Of a stretch of DNA of 64,000 nt, positions 27,564 through 38,195 are shown piece by piece. The position numbers and the translations under genes are program-made. Position 1 is the stretch's first letter. Each line of letters starts with the position of its first letter. The notes under the pieces are model-generated. The model saw only the letters and a list, made by a program, of their open reading frames with translations. It was not told where the DNA came from and did not search any database. Source of the stretch: JACVRW01 sp963765135 (GTDB lineage Bacteria > Actinomycetota > Thermoleophilia > Solirubrobacterales > Thermoleophilaceae). The stretch is taken from positions 248,001-312,000 of the forward strand of contig CAVXUX010000001.1 in NCBI GenBank assembly GCA_963765135.1, in the 5' to 3' direction.

Positions 27564-28386
27564 TCAGATCGGCGCCGGCGACCGCCGCTGCAGCCGCGGT
27601 CCAAGCGCACAGGCCAGCAGCATCAGCGGCCCGAGCACCGCCGAAACCGCTCCGCCATCGGTCTGGGCGGCGTACGCGATCGAGTTGTTGATCGAGTGCA
27701 GCGCGATCACCGGGTAGAGCGAGCGCGTGCGCTCGTAGACGAGGCAGAACGTGAGGCCGAGAACCGCCAGCGGCGGCACGATCAGCCAGCCGTCGTTGCC
27801 GCCCTCGTAGTGGATCAGCCCGAACACCAGGCCGTCGATCACGGCCGCCACGCCAACCGAGAAGCGCGTGCGCAGCGCGCCGTAGAAGAACCCGCGGAAG
27901 AAGAACTCCTCGCAGAACGGGGCGACGCAGATGATCATGAACCCGGCCGCGATCAGGCCGAACGAGCCATCGTCCGCGCCGAGGTCCTCCGCCACGGTCT
28001 GCTCGACGTCCGGGGTCAGCAGCACCGAGTAGATCGCCACGAGCACGTAGAACGTGACCATCCCCAGCGCCGCCCAGCCGACGGCCGGCCAGAAGCTGGT
28101 CCGGCGGAGGCCGAAGTGCCACGCGCGCGGCCGCCGCACGAACGAGGCAAACAGCAGCGCGGCGGCCACCAACGACCCGTCGAGCAGGAGCGTGCCGATT
28201 ACGATCGCGCCGGCCGAGTCGGTCGGGATCGTCGACCCCGGCCACAGCCCAAACGATCCCCGCGGTGATGAAGCCGGTGATGCCGCCCGCCAGGAACGCG
28301 AGCGGCCCGTACCACCACGGCCAGCGCGGGCGCGCCGCCTCGGGCAGCTCCGGTGGCATCGGCGGTGGCGAGACCGTGACCTGCAT
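27564..28386 (-). CDS. CPBP-family intramembrane metalloprotease, one frame break
   Basis: About 274 residues and seven or eight helices. The abortive-infection/CAAX protease motifs are FCEEFFFRGFFYGALR (EExxxR), FGLIHYEGG (FxxxH) and LHSINNS. The N-terminal part (ELPEAARPRWPWWYGPLAFL) is in another frame; one extra G in a GGGG run near 28238 separates them. The ATG at 28386 sits just after the HAD gene stop. Substrate unknown; relatives process prenylated peptides or give bacteriocin immunity. Confidence 0.85.
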
Positions 28387-28391
28387 CGCCC

Positions 28392-29045
28392 TCAGAGTAG
28401 GGCGGGCAACTCGGCGAGCGACCGGATCGCCTCGACGCCGGCGGGCGCGCTGCCGTCGCGCGCCACCAGCACGGGCCGGATGCCCGCCGCGCGCGCGCCG
28501 GCCACGTCGTTCTCGAGCGAGTCGCCCACGTGCAGCGCCTCCCCCGGCTCCACCCCGGCGATCGCAAGCGCGCGCTCGAAGATCGCGCGGCCCGGCTTGC
28601 CCACGCCGACCTCGGCCGAGGTGACGACGGCCTCGACGTGCTCCAGCAGCCCAGCCGGCCCGAGCCAGTCGGCCAGCGAGCAGTCCCAGTTGCTCACGAC
28701 GATCAGCACGTGCCCGCGCAGGGCGGCGAGCGCCGGCAGGACGTCGGGGAAGGGGACGAACTCGAGCGAACCGAGCATCAGCTCGCGCGCGGTGGCGTGA
28801 TCGAGCCCCGGCAGCTCGAGCGCCTCCATCATCGCCTCGGCGCAGCGGTCGCGCAGGTCGTCCAGACGCTCCCGATCGGAGCCCTCGAGGTTGTGCTCGA
28901 GGTAGTAGGCGATCTCGGCCGCGAACGCGGCGGCCGCGCGCTCGTCGCTCACCTCGAACCCGCGCGCGGCGAGCAGCGCCCGCAGGCGCGGCCCCGGTGG
29001 CCGAAGCTCGACCAGCGTCCCGAGGGCGTCAAGGAAGACGACCAT
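28392..29045 (-). CDS. HAD-superfamily hydrolase
   Basis: A 217-residue phosphatase-like protein. Motif I is VVFLDALGTLVEL: the first Asp is kept, but the general-acid Asp two positions on is Leu (DxL instead of DxD), which weakens phosphatase activity. Motif II is VVSNWD, motif III the Lys of VGVGKPGRAIF and motif IV HVGDSLENDVAGA. The family cap domain is helical. The ATG overlaps the stop of the upstream PIG-V-like gene (ATGA), so they are translationally coupled. Confidence 0.85.
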   Translation of the reverse strand: MVVFLDALGTLVELRPPGPRLRALLAARGFEVSDERAAAAFAAEIAYYLEHNLEGSDRERLDDLRDRCAEAMMEALELPGLDHATARELMLGSLEFVPFPDVLPALAALRGHVLIVVSNWDCSLADWLGPAGLLEHVEAVVTSAEVGVGKPGRAIFERALAIAGVEPGEALHVGDSLENDVAGARAAGIRPVLVARDGSAPAGVEAIRSLAELPALL

Positions 29046-30263
29046 CAAGCGATCCAATGCCAGCTGGCGAACTGGGCCGTGAACAGGCCCAGGCCGAGCG
29101 CGGAGACCGCCACCACCCGGTCCGTCGCGCCGCGCTCCTCGGACCAGACCGCGAGCCACATGAAGATCGGGAACAGCACGGCGAGGAAGCGTGGCAGGGA
29201 CATCAGCGGCTGGGGCTCGACCGGCTCGCTCAGCGGCAGCACCAGCGACACCGCCACCCACGCGCCGTAGGCGAGCGGCAGCCGCCGCAGAACGCCCACG
29301 CAGGCCGCCACGCCAAACAGCAGCGACCCGAACAGGATCAGGTTGATCGCGGCAATCCGGTACGGGTCTCCGGCCGCGTGCTCGAAGTAGACGACCTCGC
29401 GCTGGCCCGACGCCAGCTGGCGAAAGCCGTCGATGGCCGCGCCGAGTCCCTCCCAGGCGCCGGCGAGCGGCCAGGACAGCTCGCGGTACCAAGCCTCATG
29501 GGCGTGCAGGAAACGCAGCGCGTCGCCCTCGGCGAGGCCCAGGTAGAGCGCGTAGGCGCCCAGCCCGAGCGGCGCGAGCAGCAGCCAGGCGGCGTCGCGC
29601 GGGTCGCGCTCGCGCGAGCTCCACCACACGATCGCCAGCGGCAGCATCAGCAGCACGCCCGAGTTGCGCGTGGCCGCAGCCGCGGCGGCGCAGGCGCCGG
29701 CCCAGGCCCAGCGGCCGGTGCGCGCCGCGTAGAAGGCGCCCACCGACAACGCCAGGAACAGGCTCTCCGCATAGGGCGCCCCGAAGTAGAGCGCGGCGGG
29801 GAACACCGCCAGCAGCAGCAGCGCGGGCTGGGCCAGCGGCCGGCCCAGCTCGAGCACGACCAGCCGGTACAGGAGGTTCAGGGCGGCGAGGAAGGCGCCC
29901 AGCGCGACCACGTACGCCGCCACCAGCAGCGCCGCCGGCGAGGCGCCGAACGGCGTGGCCAGCGTCCGCACCAGGAGCGGGTAGAGCGGGAAGAACGCCG
30001 CCCGCGCCTCGCTGTCGCCGTAGCCCGAGTCGGCCACGCGCAGGTACCAGACGGCGTCCCAGCGCGCGAGCGGCGCGAGCAGCGGATCGGCGAAGGCGTG
30101 CGTGAGCTGGGGCGTGTCGAATCTGACCGCGTTCTCGCGCCGCCAGCCCACCCGTCGCAGGACCGAAAGAGAGGGCGGCGAACACGGCAACCAGGAGCAC
30201 TGCCAACCGGGTCGGCCAGAACACGCGCCAAGCGGCGGCCGCAGGGGTAGCTTCATAGGCCAT
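29045..30263 (-). CDS. PIG-V-like membrane glycosyltransferase, one frame break
   Basis: About 405 residues with around ten helices. The motif LARWDAVWYLRVADSGYGD after helix 1 matches the RWD-WY-GY signature of Gpi18/PIG-V-type mannosyltransferases that use polyprenyl-phosphate sugars. FFPLYPLLVRTLA and YFGAPYAESLFLAL follow, also typical. The N-terminal helix (WRVFWPTRLAVLLVAVFAAL) is in a second frame; one extra base near 30155 joins them. The start codon overlaps that of the divergent mscS gene in a shared CATG. Confidence 0.82.
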
Positions 30264-31053
30264 GCCGGGAGTCGAGTTCTACACAGCAGCCGTCGAGACG
30301 AGCGATTGGATCGTTGCCGGCGCCTACATCGTGGGTGCGCTCGTGATCGCCGAGATCGTCGATCGCGCGCTGTCGCGCCGCGGGCGGAAGCTGAGCCAGG
30401 CGGTCGGCGTCGGCGAGCTGTCCCCGGTCGCGACCACGCGCCTGCGGCTGGTGCGCCGGCTGGTCTTCGCGCTGATCGTCCTGATCGGCATCGCGCTGGC
30501 CGCGTCGCAGATCCCCACGGTCAGCCGGCTCGCCACCGGCATCCTCGCCTCCTCGGCGGTGCTCGGCCTGGTGGTCGGCTTCGCGGCCCGCCAGACGCTG
30601 GCCAACGGCATCGCGGGCATCCTGCTCGCGATCACCCAGCCGATCCGGATCGGCGACCTGGTCACGTTCGAGGAGGAGACCGGGATCGTCGAGGACGTCA
30701 AGCTCACCTACACCTACATCCGCCTCGACGACGGCCGGCGCCTGATCGTGCCCAACGAGCGCCTGGCCCAGAGCTCGATCGCCAACCACACGATCATCGA
30801 CCCGCGCGTGCAGGTGGAGGCGTCGGTGTGGCTGCCGCCGGGCGCCGACGTGGACCGGGCCATCGAGCTGATCGAGGACGAGCAGGCCGGCATCAGCGCC
30901 AACGTGGCGGAGACCGACAAGGAGGGCGTGCGGCTGAGCGCCACGACGTGGGCCGAGAGCCCGGCGCACCGCGGCGCGGCGTCCGCCGAGCTGCGCCGCC
31001 GCTGGCTGCGGCTGCTCCGCGAGCACGGTCTATCCTCAGTCGAGGCCTCCTAG
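30262..31053 (+). CDS. MscS-family mechanosensitive channel
   Basis: A 263-residue small-conductance channel that releases solutes under osmotic down-shock. Three helices: about 12-33, 60-84 and the pore-lining TM3 (LATGILASSAVLGLVVGFAARQTLANGIAGI). The beta domain follows with QPIRIGDLVTFEEETGIVEDV and VPNERLAQSSIANHT. It fits the short MscS type. ATG 30262 shares bases with the divergent start at 30263, leaving no intergenic space; both genes would need promoters inside each other. Confidence 0.9.
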   Translation: MPGVEFYTAAVETSDWIVAGAYIVGALVIAEIVDRALSRRGRKLSQAVGVGELSPVATTRLRLVRRLVFALIVLIGIALAASQIPTVSRLATGILASSAVLGLVVGFAARQTLANGIAGILLAITQPIRIGDLVTFEEETGIVEDVKLTYTYIRLDDGRRLIVPNERLAQSSIANHTIIDPRVQVEASVWLPPGADVDRAIELIEDEQAGISANVAETDKEGVRLSATTWAESPAHRGAASAELRRRWLRLLREHGLSSVEAS

Positions 31054-31072
31054 CCCGGCTCGGCCACCTCGA

Positions 31073-33218
31073 ATGACCCACCGGCAGCGAAAGTTCAGGA
31101 GGCGTAACCGCCACGGCGCTCGCAGCAAGGTGCTGCTCGGCTTCGGCGTGATCGCCACCGTCTGCGTGATCGCAGTCCTGTCTCTGGCCGGCTACGTGCT
31201 GGCGATCGCCTCCACCGCGCCGGACCTGAGCGAGCTGAAGCCGGTCGACAAGGGCCAGATCTCCGTCGTCTACGCGGCCGACGGCTCGCGCCTGGGCTTC
31301 GTCCAGTCGGACATCCTGCGCCGGGTCATCCCGTGGAGCGAGATGCCCGTGGACCTGCGCCGCGCGACCGTCGCGATCGAGGACGAGCGCTTCTACAAGC
31401 ACAAGGGCGTGGACATCAGCGCGATCGTGCGCGCCGGCATCAAGAACCTCGAGTCCGGCGAGACCGTGCAGGGCGGCTCGACGCTCACCCAGCAGCTCGT
31501 CCGCGCGCTCTACATCAAGGATCCCAAGCGCAACTTCGCCCGCAAGATCCGCGAGGCCAAGCTGGCGTCGGAGCTCGAGGATGAGCACTCCAAGACCTGG
31601 ATCCTCGAGAACTACCTCAACTCGGTCCCCTACGGCACCGTCGAGGGACGCACGGCCATCGGCGCCGAGGCGGCGGCGGTCACGTTCTTCGACAAGCACG
31701 CCAAGAACCTCGACCTGGACGAGTCCGCGCTGCTGGCCGGACTTACCCAGGCGCCCTCGCAGTACAACCCGTTCCGCAACCCGCAGGTGGCGATCGAGCG
31801 GCGCAACGAGGTGCTCAAGAAGATGCTCGAGAACGGCTACATCGGCCGGACCGAGTACGAGGAGGCGGCCAGCCAGGACCTCCACCTCAAGCAGGGCCGC
31901 CGCTACGTGCAGCGCCGCGAGCCCTACTTCTTCGACTACGTCCAGGAGCAGCTGATCGAGCGCTACGGCGTCGGGGTCGTGCGGCGCGGCGGCCTGCGCA
32001 TCCACACGACGATCAACCCGAAGATGCAGGACCTCGCGCGCGACGCGATCAACGCCTACTACGCCGACCCGGCCGGGCCGAGCTCGGCGCTGGTGTCGAT
32101 CGACCCGGCCAACGGGAAGATCCGGGCGATGGCGTCGAGCGGCACCTACGGCGAGCGCCGCTTCAACCTCGCCGCGCAGGCCCACCGCCAGCCGGGCTCG
32201 GCCTTCAAGACGTTCGTGCTGACCGCCGCCATCCGCAAGGGGATCGATCCCGACTCGACCTACTACACGTCGAAGCCGCTGAACATCGACGACGACACCT
32301 ACGGCAAGTGGGAGGTCAAGACGTTCGGCAACTAGCTACATCGGCAACGTCAGCCTGACGCGCGCGACGCTGTCCTCCGACAACACGGTGTACGCGCAGC
32401 TGATCCTCGACATCGGTCCCAAGGCGGTCTGCGACACGGCCAAGCTGCTCGGCATCACGACCAAGCTCGACTGCTATCCGGCAGAGGGCCTGGGCGGGCT
32501 CACACGCGGGGTCACGCCGCTCGAGATGGCGGGCGCGTACGCGACCCTGGCCAGCGGCGGGGTGCGCCACCGCCCGACCGGAATCGAGCGGGTCGTGTTC
32601 CCCGACGGCAAGAGCGAGAACCTGGCCAGCGGCGAGGGCAAGCGCGTGCTGACCGACGGCGAGGCGGGCGAGGTCACGCGCATACTGGAGATGAACGTCC
32701 AGTCGGGCACCGGCACGGCCGCCGGGTACGGCTGCCCCGCCGCGGGCAAGACCGGCACCACCGACGAGGGCAAGGACGCCTGGTTCGTCGGGTACACCCC
32801 GCACCTCTCGGCCGCGGTCTGGGTCGGCTATCCGGACGCCGGCATCGCGATGCCGAACGCTCAGGGCGGCACCTACGCGGCACCGGTCTGGCACGCGTTC
32901 ATGCTGCCAGCGCACGGCGAGGACTGCGACGACTTCCCGCTGCCCGAGACGCCCGCCGAGTTCCACCCGTTCTTCGGCAAGTACTCGAGCACCGGCAAGC
33001 CGGTCATCCCGTACTCGACGGAGGACGACGGGACGACGACCGACGACAGCGGCGGCACCGGCACCGACCAGCAGTTCGACCCGCGCTACTACGAGGAGGC
33101 GCCGCAGAACGCGCCCGACGTCCAGGTGCCTCCCGATCAGGTCGCCCCGGATCAGGGTGCGCCCCAGCGACCCGGGCGCCCAGTAGCGCCGGCGGCGAGG
33201 TGGCCGAGCTCGACCTGA
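31073..33218 (+). CDS. class A penicillin-binding protein (PBP1A type), one frame break
   Basis: A bifunctional cell-wall synthase of about 715 residues. A basic cytoplasmic head and one helix (about 20-45) lead to the GT51 domain (RRATVAIEDERFYKHKGVD, QGGSTLTQQLVRALYI). The transpeptidase has PGSAFKTFVL (SxxK), SSDNTV (SxN) and GKTGTTD (KTG). The C-terminus is Pro/Gln/Asp-rich. An apparent TAG at 32333 results from one extra T between AAC and AGC (FGN then SYIGNVSL); after it the frame is uninterrupted. The exact end is uncertain, as a stop near 33184 in another frame is possible. It overlaps thiL by 19 bp. Confidence 0.9.
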
Positions 33219-34107
33219 TCCGCGCGATCCAGGCGGCGCTCACCGACCGCGGCGGGCGCACCGTGCGCTGGACCGGCGACGACGCCGCGGTGGTCCGGGC
33301 GCGGCCGCTCGCGGTCACCTCGATCGACACGGTCGTGGACGGCGTGCACTTCTCGCTCGCGACCCACTCCGCGGGCGACGTCGGCTGGAAGGCGCTGGCG
33401 ACCGCGCTGTCGGACGTCGCCGCGATGGGAGCCGAGGCCGGTGAGGCCTACGTGTCGCTGATCCTGCCTGCCGGGTTCGACGGCGCGCTCGAGCTGGTCG
33501 AGGCGATGGAGGAGCTGGCCGCGCGCTGCGACACGACGATCGCGGGCGGCGACGTGGTCAGCGGGCCGGCCCTGGCGGTGACGGTCGCCGTCACCGGCTG
33601 GGCCGACGGCGAGGACGAGCTTGCGGGCCGCGATGGCGCGCGCCCCGGCGACCTGGTCGGCGTCACCGGCGAGCTGGGCGGCTCCGAGGCCGGGCGGCTG
33701 CTGCTGGAGCAGGGCGCAGCGCGAGCGGCGCGCTGGTGCGCCGCCACCTGCGCCCGGAGCCGCGGCTGCGCGAGGGGCGTGCGCTGGCGGCCGCGGGGGC
33801 CAGCGCGATGATCGACCTCAGCGACGGGCTCGCCACCGACGCCGGCCACCTGGCGGCCGCGAGTGGCGTGGAGCTGCGCTTGCGGCTGGACGCGGTGCCG
33901 TGCGCCGAGGGCGTCGAGCCCGAGGGCGCGGCCGTCGGCGGCGACGACTACGAGCTGCTGTTCGCGATCGCGCCCGAGGCGCGGGCGGCCGCCGAAGCGG
34001 CGGCGCCGGTCAGCTGGCTAGGCGACGCCCGCCTCGGGAGCGGCGTCGTCCTGCTGGACGCGGATGGCCGGCCGGTCGAGGGGCTGCGCGGGTACGAGCA
34101 CGAGTGA
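33200..34107 (+). CDS. thiL: thiamine-monophosphate kinase, one frame break
   Basis: It phosphorylates thiamine monophosphate to the diphosphate cofactor. Motifs: TGDDAAVV, TSIDTVVDGVHF, TIAGGDVV and GVTGELGGSEAG in the first half; MIDLSDGLATDAGHLA and GGDDYELLF in the second. About 302 residues together, the usual ThiL size. The change of frame near 33720 has the opposite sense to the others (one missing base gives EQGAAASGALVRRHL). The GTG start overlaps the PBP end. Confidence 0.88.
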
Positions 34108-34215
34108 GGGCAAGCCGCGGCGGAGCATCGCCTCGGCCACGGCGCGCGTGTCGACGACGTACTCGCCGCGCTCGATCGCGCGCGCAAGCGCGTCCTTGCT
34201 CATGGTGCTCATCAT
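34018..34215 (-). CDS. small FlgM-like (anti-sigma-28 C-terminal motif) protein, antisense to thiL end
   Basis: A 65-residue protein. The segment ALARAIERGEYVVDTRAVAE resembles the C-terminal sigma-binding helices of FlgM (a pattern of ai..G.Y.vd...vAeaml). It has the best ribosome-binding site in the area: GGCAGGAGGAG ends 12 bases before ATG ATG. Its last 30 codons lie antisense to the end of thiL, and their composition looks like a shadow there, so the natural end may be earlier. No flagellar genes are in the window. The family call is tentative. Confidence 0.45.
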   Translation of the reverse strand: MMSTMSKDALARAIERGEYVVDTRAVAEAMLRRGLPSLVLVPAQPLDRPAIRVQQDDAAPEAGVA

Positions 34216-34298
34216 CGAGAAACGTACTCCTCCTGCCCGTCGGTGTGGGTATCGGCCCCAGCGCTTGCCCGCAGCGAGCGGCAGACCCGATAGCTGGA

Positions 34299-36051
34299 CT
34301 ACCTACGGAGGGCGAAGCCCGGTCCGAGCGGGGTGGGCCCGGTCGCCTCTGGCGCGTCGGGAACCTCGACCGGCGTGCGGTAGACGAGCTCGATCGACGC
34401 GCACAGCGCGCCCAGCATCACGCAGCCGACCAGCGCCGTCGGCAGGCCCACCGAGTGCCCGGTCACCAGCAGCAGCAGGTACCACGCGGCGCTGAGCGGG
34501 TCCATCGACAGGGCCGACCATGTAGTAGAGCGCCACCAGCAGGGCCGGGAGCGCCCCGAGGGCGATCAGCGCGCCGCGCAGGCGCCTGCTCGGCTGCACG
34601 CCGGCCAGCAGCACGAGCAGCCAGAGATGGGCCGCCGGCACCACCAGCAGGCCGGCGTACGGGTTGGCGAGCCAGAGCACCAGGGCCGCCACGGTCGCCA
34701 CCAGCGTGAGCGCGACCGCGGCGCCGGGCGGCTCGGGCCGGCTCAGCCCTGCGTCCGGGCGGGCGGCCAGGAAGCGCGCCAGCACCAGCGCGAGCGCCAT
34801 GGCGACGCCCACGCCCGCGAGCACCCCCAGCGCCGCGCCGTCGAGCGGCAGCACGTCGGGCGCCACCGGCGCCGGCGGAGGCGGCGGCGTGGCGCCGACC
34901 AGCGCCAGCAGCTCGGCGATCGCCAGCCCCGCCAGGAACGGCGCGACCCACGCGGCGACCCAGCGCAGCCACGGCAGAACGTCCACGTGCTGGCGGCGCG
35001 CGCGGGCGAACGCGTCGACGGCGGCCACCAGCGCCGGGAGCAGCAGCGTGACCGCCAGCAGCGACAGCACCCACCCCGCCATCACCTGGCTGACCGCGGT
35101 CACATAGCTGTCCGGCCCGTGCTTGGGGCGCGGCCCGCGGTCGAGCGCGGTGATCGTCCTCAGCGTGGAGCGCCCGAGCGCGCCCAGCTTGTCCTCGTCG
35201 ATCGCCTCCACCGGCCCGTCGCCGCCCGGCGGCAGCTCGCCGGCGCCGGCGATCCGGACCGCGTCGTAGCCGTGCTCGAGCAGCACCGCCTGCGGCCCGA
35301 TGCCGATCGGGAACGACAGGCGCGCCAGCTGGCCGAAGCTGCCCGGGCCGCTGGGCAGCGAGTCGAGCTCGCGGCGGATCGACTCGGCGACCGTGCGCTG
35401 CAGGCCGATGCCGGCGCGCCGCTCGTTCGTCGACCACGCCTGGAGGAACGAGCCGCGGCGCGTCGGCGAGGCGAGGTCGGAGACGGCGAGCACCGCGTCG
35501 ACCAGGTCCGGGCCGGGCAGCTCGTCGAGCAGCTCCCTGGCGCCCACCTCGCCCAGGGTCGAGCCGTCGAGTGAGACCAGCACGAGCGTCTTGCGCGTGG
35601 CGCGGCCCTCGAGCACGCGAGCCAGCTCGATCAACGCAGCGGTGTCGGCGGCGCTCCCGGTTGCGTCGGGCACCGTCGCGGCGTCCCGATTGGCGACGAT
35701 CACGATCTGGTGGCGCGACCGCCCGGCGCGGCGGCCGATCACGTTCACGAGCTCGTTGCCGGCATGGCTGAAGCGCTGAGGCACGACTCGGAAGCCGCTC
35801 GCGCCCAGCGCGCGGGCGACCCGAGCGGCCGTGCGCTGGTCGCCGATCCCGCCCGGGCGCCGGTCCGGCGCGGCGGCCACGATTCGGGCCGTCTCGGCCG
35901 CGGCGACGCGGCCGTCGAACAGCACATCCGCGGCGAGCCCCTGCGGCAACGGGGCCGGCCGGCTCTGCAGCGAGAACATCGTCAGCACCAGCGCCAGCAG
36001 GGCCGGTATGAACGCCGCTCTGTAGACGCGCGGCTCGAACACCGCCCTCAA
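34299..36051 (-). CDS. M28-peptidase-like membrane protein with degenerate zinc site, one frame break
   Basis: About 583 residues. One N-terminal helix, an extracytoplasmic domain with the M28 layout (ARVARALGASGFRV, VIVANRDAATVPDATGSAAD) and a C-terminal membrane domain of seven or so helices. The expected His in the first metal motif is Asn (VANRDA), and the SEEDG-like Glu pair is absent (LVSLDGSTLG), so peptidase activity is unlikely. A +1 change near 34512 separates the last 68 residues (MDPLSAAWYLLLLVTG to FALRR). It is divergent by 15 bp from the response regulator. Confidence 0.75.
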
Positions 36052-36066
36052 CCTACAATTCCGAAG

Positions 36067-36768
36067 GTGACGGCTTCAGCACCCCGGATCCTCCTCGTCG
36101 ACGACGAGCTGTCGGTCCAGAAGCTGCTGACCTACCCGCTGCGCAAGGAGGGTTACGACGTCGTGCCCGCGCTCGACGGGCGCGAGGCGCTCGACCGGCT
36201 GCGCGAGGACACCTTCGACCTCGTGGTGCTCGACGTGATGTTGCCCAAGCAGGACGGCTTCGACGTCTGCCGCCAGATCCGCGCGCGCAGCACCGTGCCG
36301 ATCATCATGCTCACCGCCAAGACCGAGGAGATCGACAAGGTGCTCGGCCTGGAGCTGGGCGCCGACGACTACATCACCAAGCCCTTCTCGGTGCGCGAGT
36401 TCCGCAGCCGCGTCAAGGCCGTGCTGCGACGCGCCGCGCTCGCCCAGCCCGACGACCAGTTCGAGGAGGCGATCCGCGAGGGCGATCTCGTGATCGACTT
36501 CGAGCGCCGCCAGGTGTCGGCCCGCGGCGAGCCCGTTCGCCTGACCTACGTCGAGTTCGAGGTGCTGGCGGCGCTGGCGCGCAACCCCGGGCGGGTGTTC
36601 AGCCGCACGATGCTGCTCGAGCGCGTCTGGGGCGACTCCTCCTACCGCGACCCGCGCACGATCGACGTCCACATCAGGCATCTGCGCGAGAAGCTCGAGT
36701 CCGAGCCCAAGCATCCGGAGCTGATCCTCACGGTGCGCGGCGTGGGATACCGCTTCCAGGACACATGA
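36067..36768 (+). CDS. OmpR-family response regulator
   Basis: A 233-residue two-domain regulator. Receiver: VDDE (acidic pair), VVLDVMLPKQDGFD (phospho-Asp near 55), MLTAK and KPF. DNA-binding winged helix: VRLTYVEFEVLAAL, VFSRTMLLERVWG, VDVHIRHLREKLE and VRGVGYRF. It overlaps the histidine kinase by ATGA, so kinase and regulator are coupled; the HtrA protease downstream suggests an envelope-stress system of the MprAB-PepD or CssRS kind. Confidence 0.94.
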   Translation: MTASAPRILLVDDELSVQKLLTYPLRKEGYDVVPALDGREALDRLREDTFDLVVLDVMLPKQDGFDVCRQIRARSTVPIIMLTAKTEEIDKVLGLELGADDYITKPFSVREFRSRVKAVLRRAALAQPDDQFEEAIREGDLVIDFERRQVSARGEPVRLTYVEFEVLAALARNPGRVFSRTMLLERVWGDSSYRDPRTIDVHIRHLREKLESEPKHPELILTVRGVGYRFQDT

Positions 36769-38195
36769 GCCGGCGGCGCCCGCGCCTGCGGTCGGTGCGC
36801 ACGAAGCTCGCGCTGGTCTTCTTCGCGATCATCGCGGCGGCGTTCGGGCTGCTCTACTTCATCGCGACCCCGCAGCTCGAGTCGAAGCTCGAGCAGCGCC
36901 AGCTCGACGACATCCAGTCGTCCGCCCAGGACGTGCGCTCGCAGATGAAGGGAGTGATCAACGCGGACTACAAGGAGAAGGTGCTCAACGAGAAGATCCG
37001 CGGGTTCTCCGAGGAGACCGACGCGCGCGTGACGCTGCTGCGCCTCGACGAACACGGGCTCTTCTACACGGCAGTCGGACTCGCGCACCGACAAGGACGC
37101 GCCCTTCAACAGCTCGCTGTCGCGCGAGGCGCTCAGGACCAAGCACGCGCAGACCGAGATCGGCCCGCTCGCCGGCGAGGAGCTGGCCCAGGTGGCGCAG
37201 CCGTTCTTCGCGCGAGCGCAAGCGCAAGCGCCCGGTGGCCGTGGCCTTCTACGCGCGCGACCTCAACGACGTGGCCGAGGCCGTCGACCTGGTGCGCAAC
37301 CGCGTGCTGGTCGCCACCGGCGTGGCGCTGGCGCTGGCGCTGGTGGGCGCGTTGCTGGTGGCGCAGGCGCTCGCGCGGCGGATGGGGCGGCTCGAGGTGG
37401 CCGCCGACGACGTCGCGCACGGGCGCTTCATCGACCCGCTGCCGGTCGACTCGCAGGACGAGCTCGGCCAGCTGACGCGCACCTTCAACCAGATGCAGGC
37501 GCAGCTGCGGCAGGTCGACGTGGCGCGCAAGGAGTTCATCGCGACCGCGTCGCACGAGCTGCGCACGCCGATCTTCTCGCTGGCCGGCTTCGTCGAGCTG
37601 CTCCAGGACGAGGACCTCGACGAGGACACGCGGCGCGAGTTCCTCGAGACGATGAGCGAGCAGGTCGCGCGCCTGCAGAAGCTGTCGGTGGACCTGCTCG
37701 ACCTGTCGCGCCTCGACGCCGGGCTCGGTGGACCTGCACCCCGAGCCGGTCGACCTGTCCGAGCTCGCGCGCAGCATCGTCAACGAGTTCACGCCCGGCG
37801 CTCGCCGACCACGACACCGACCTCGAGATCCGGCTGCCGGACGCACGGGCCCGAGGCGCTTTGCGACCCTGTCAGGGTGGCTCAGATCATGCGCATCCTG
37901 CTCGACAACGCGCTGCGGCACACGCCGGCCGGCACGCAGGTCACCGTGGGCGCCGCCCGCAGCAACGGCACGGCCGGCCTGACCGTGACCGACAGCGGCC
38001 CCGGGCTGCCCGAACGACAGCGACACGAAGGTCTTCGAGCGCTTCTACACCGGCGACGCCGCGCGCGGGGCCGGGCTCGGGCTCGCGATCGCGCGCGAGC
38101 TGGCCGAGCGGATGCACGGGCGGCTGCGGGTCAGCTCCGCCTCGCGCGGGACGGCGTTCACCCTCGAGCTGCCGACGAGCGGGAACGGCGCGTGA
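36765..38195 (+). CDS. HAMP sensor histidine kinase, six +1 frame breaks
   Basis: Partner of the upstream regulator. Readable pieces in order are an N-terminal helix (LALVFFAIIAAAFGLLYFIA), an extracytoplasmic region, a second helix (VATGVALALALVGALLVAQA), HAMP (RRMGRLEVAADDVAHGRF), HisKA (FIATASHELRTPIFSLAGF, phospho-His), an N box (RILLDNALRHTPAG), a G1 box (VTDSGPGLP) and GAGLGLAIARELAERMHG. Six +1 changes near 37075, 37212, 37727, 37797, 37842 and 38012 must be removed to read it. At 38012 the extra base is the G between CCC and AAC; at 37727 it is one of two Gs after CTC. The density here is the highest in the window. Confidence 0.88.

Noticed and set aside
32333..32335. In-frame TAG inside the PBP as a recoded stop (pyrrolysine or read-through)
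   Set aside because: The downstream conserved sequence is in the +1 frame, so an extra T explains it better than read-through, and no recoding genes are seen.
34136..34205. A second small gene on the plus strand in the thiL-M28 gap
   Set aside because: The plus-strand frames have no ribosome-binding site or codon pattern; the minus-strand frame with the strong site is preferred.
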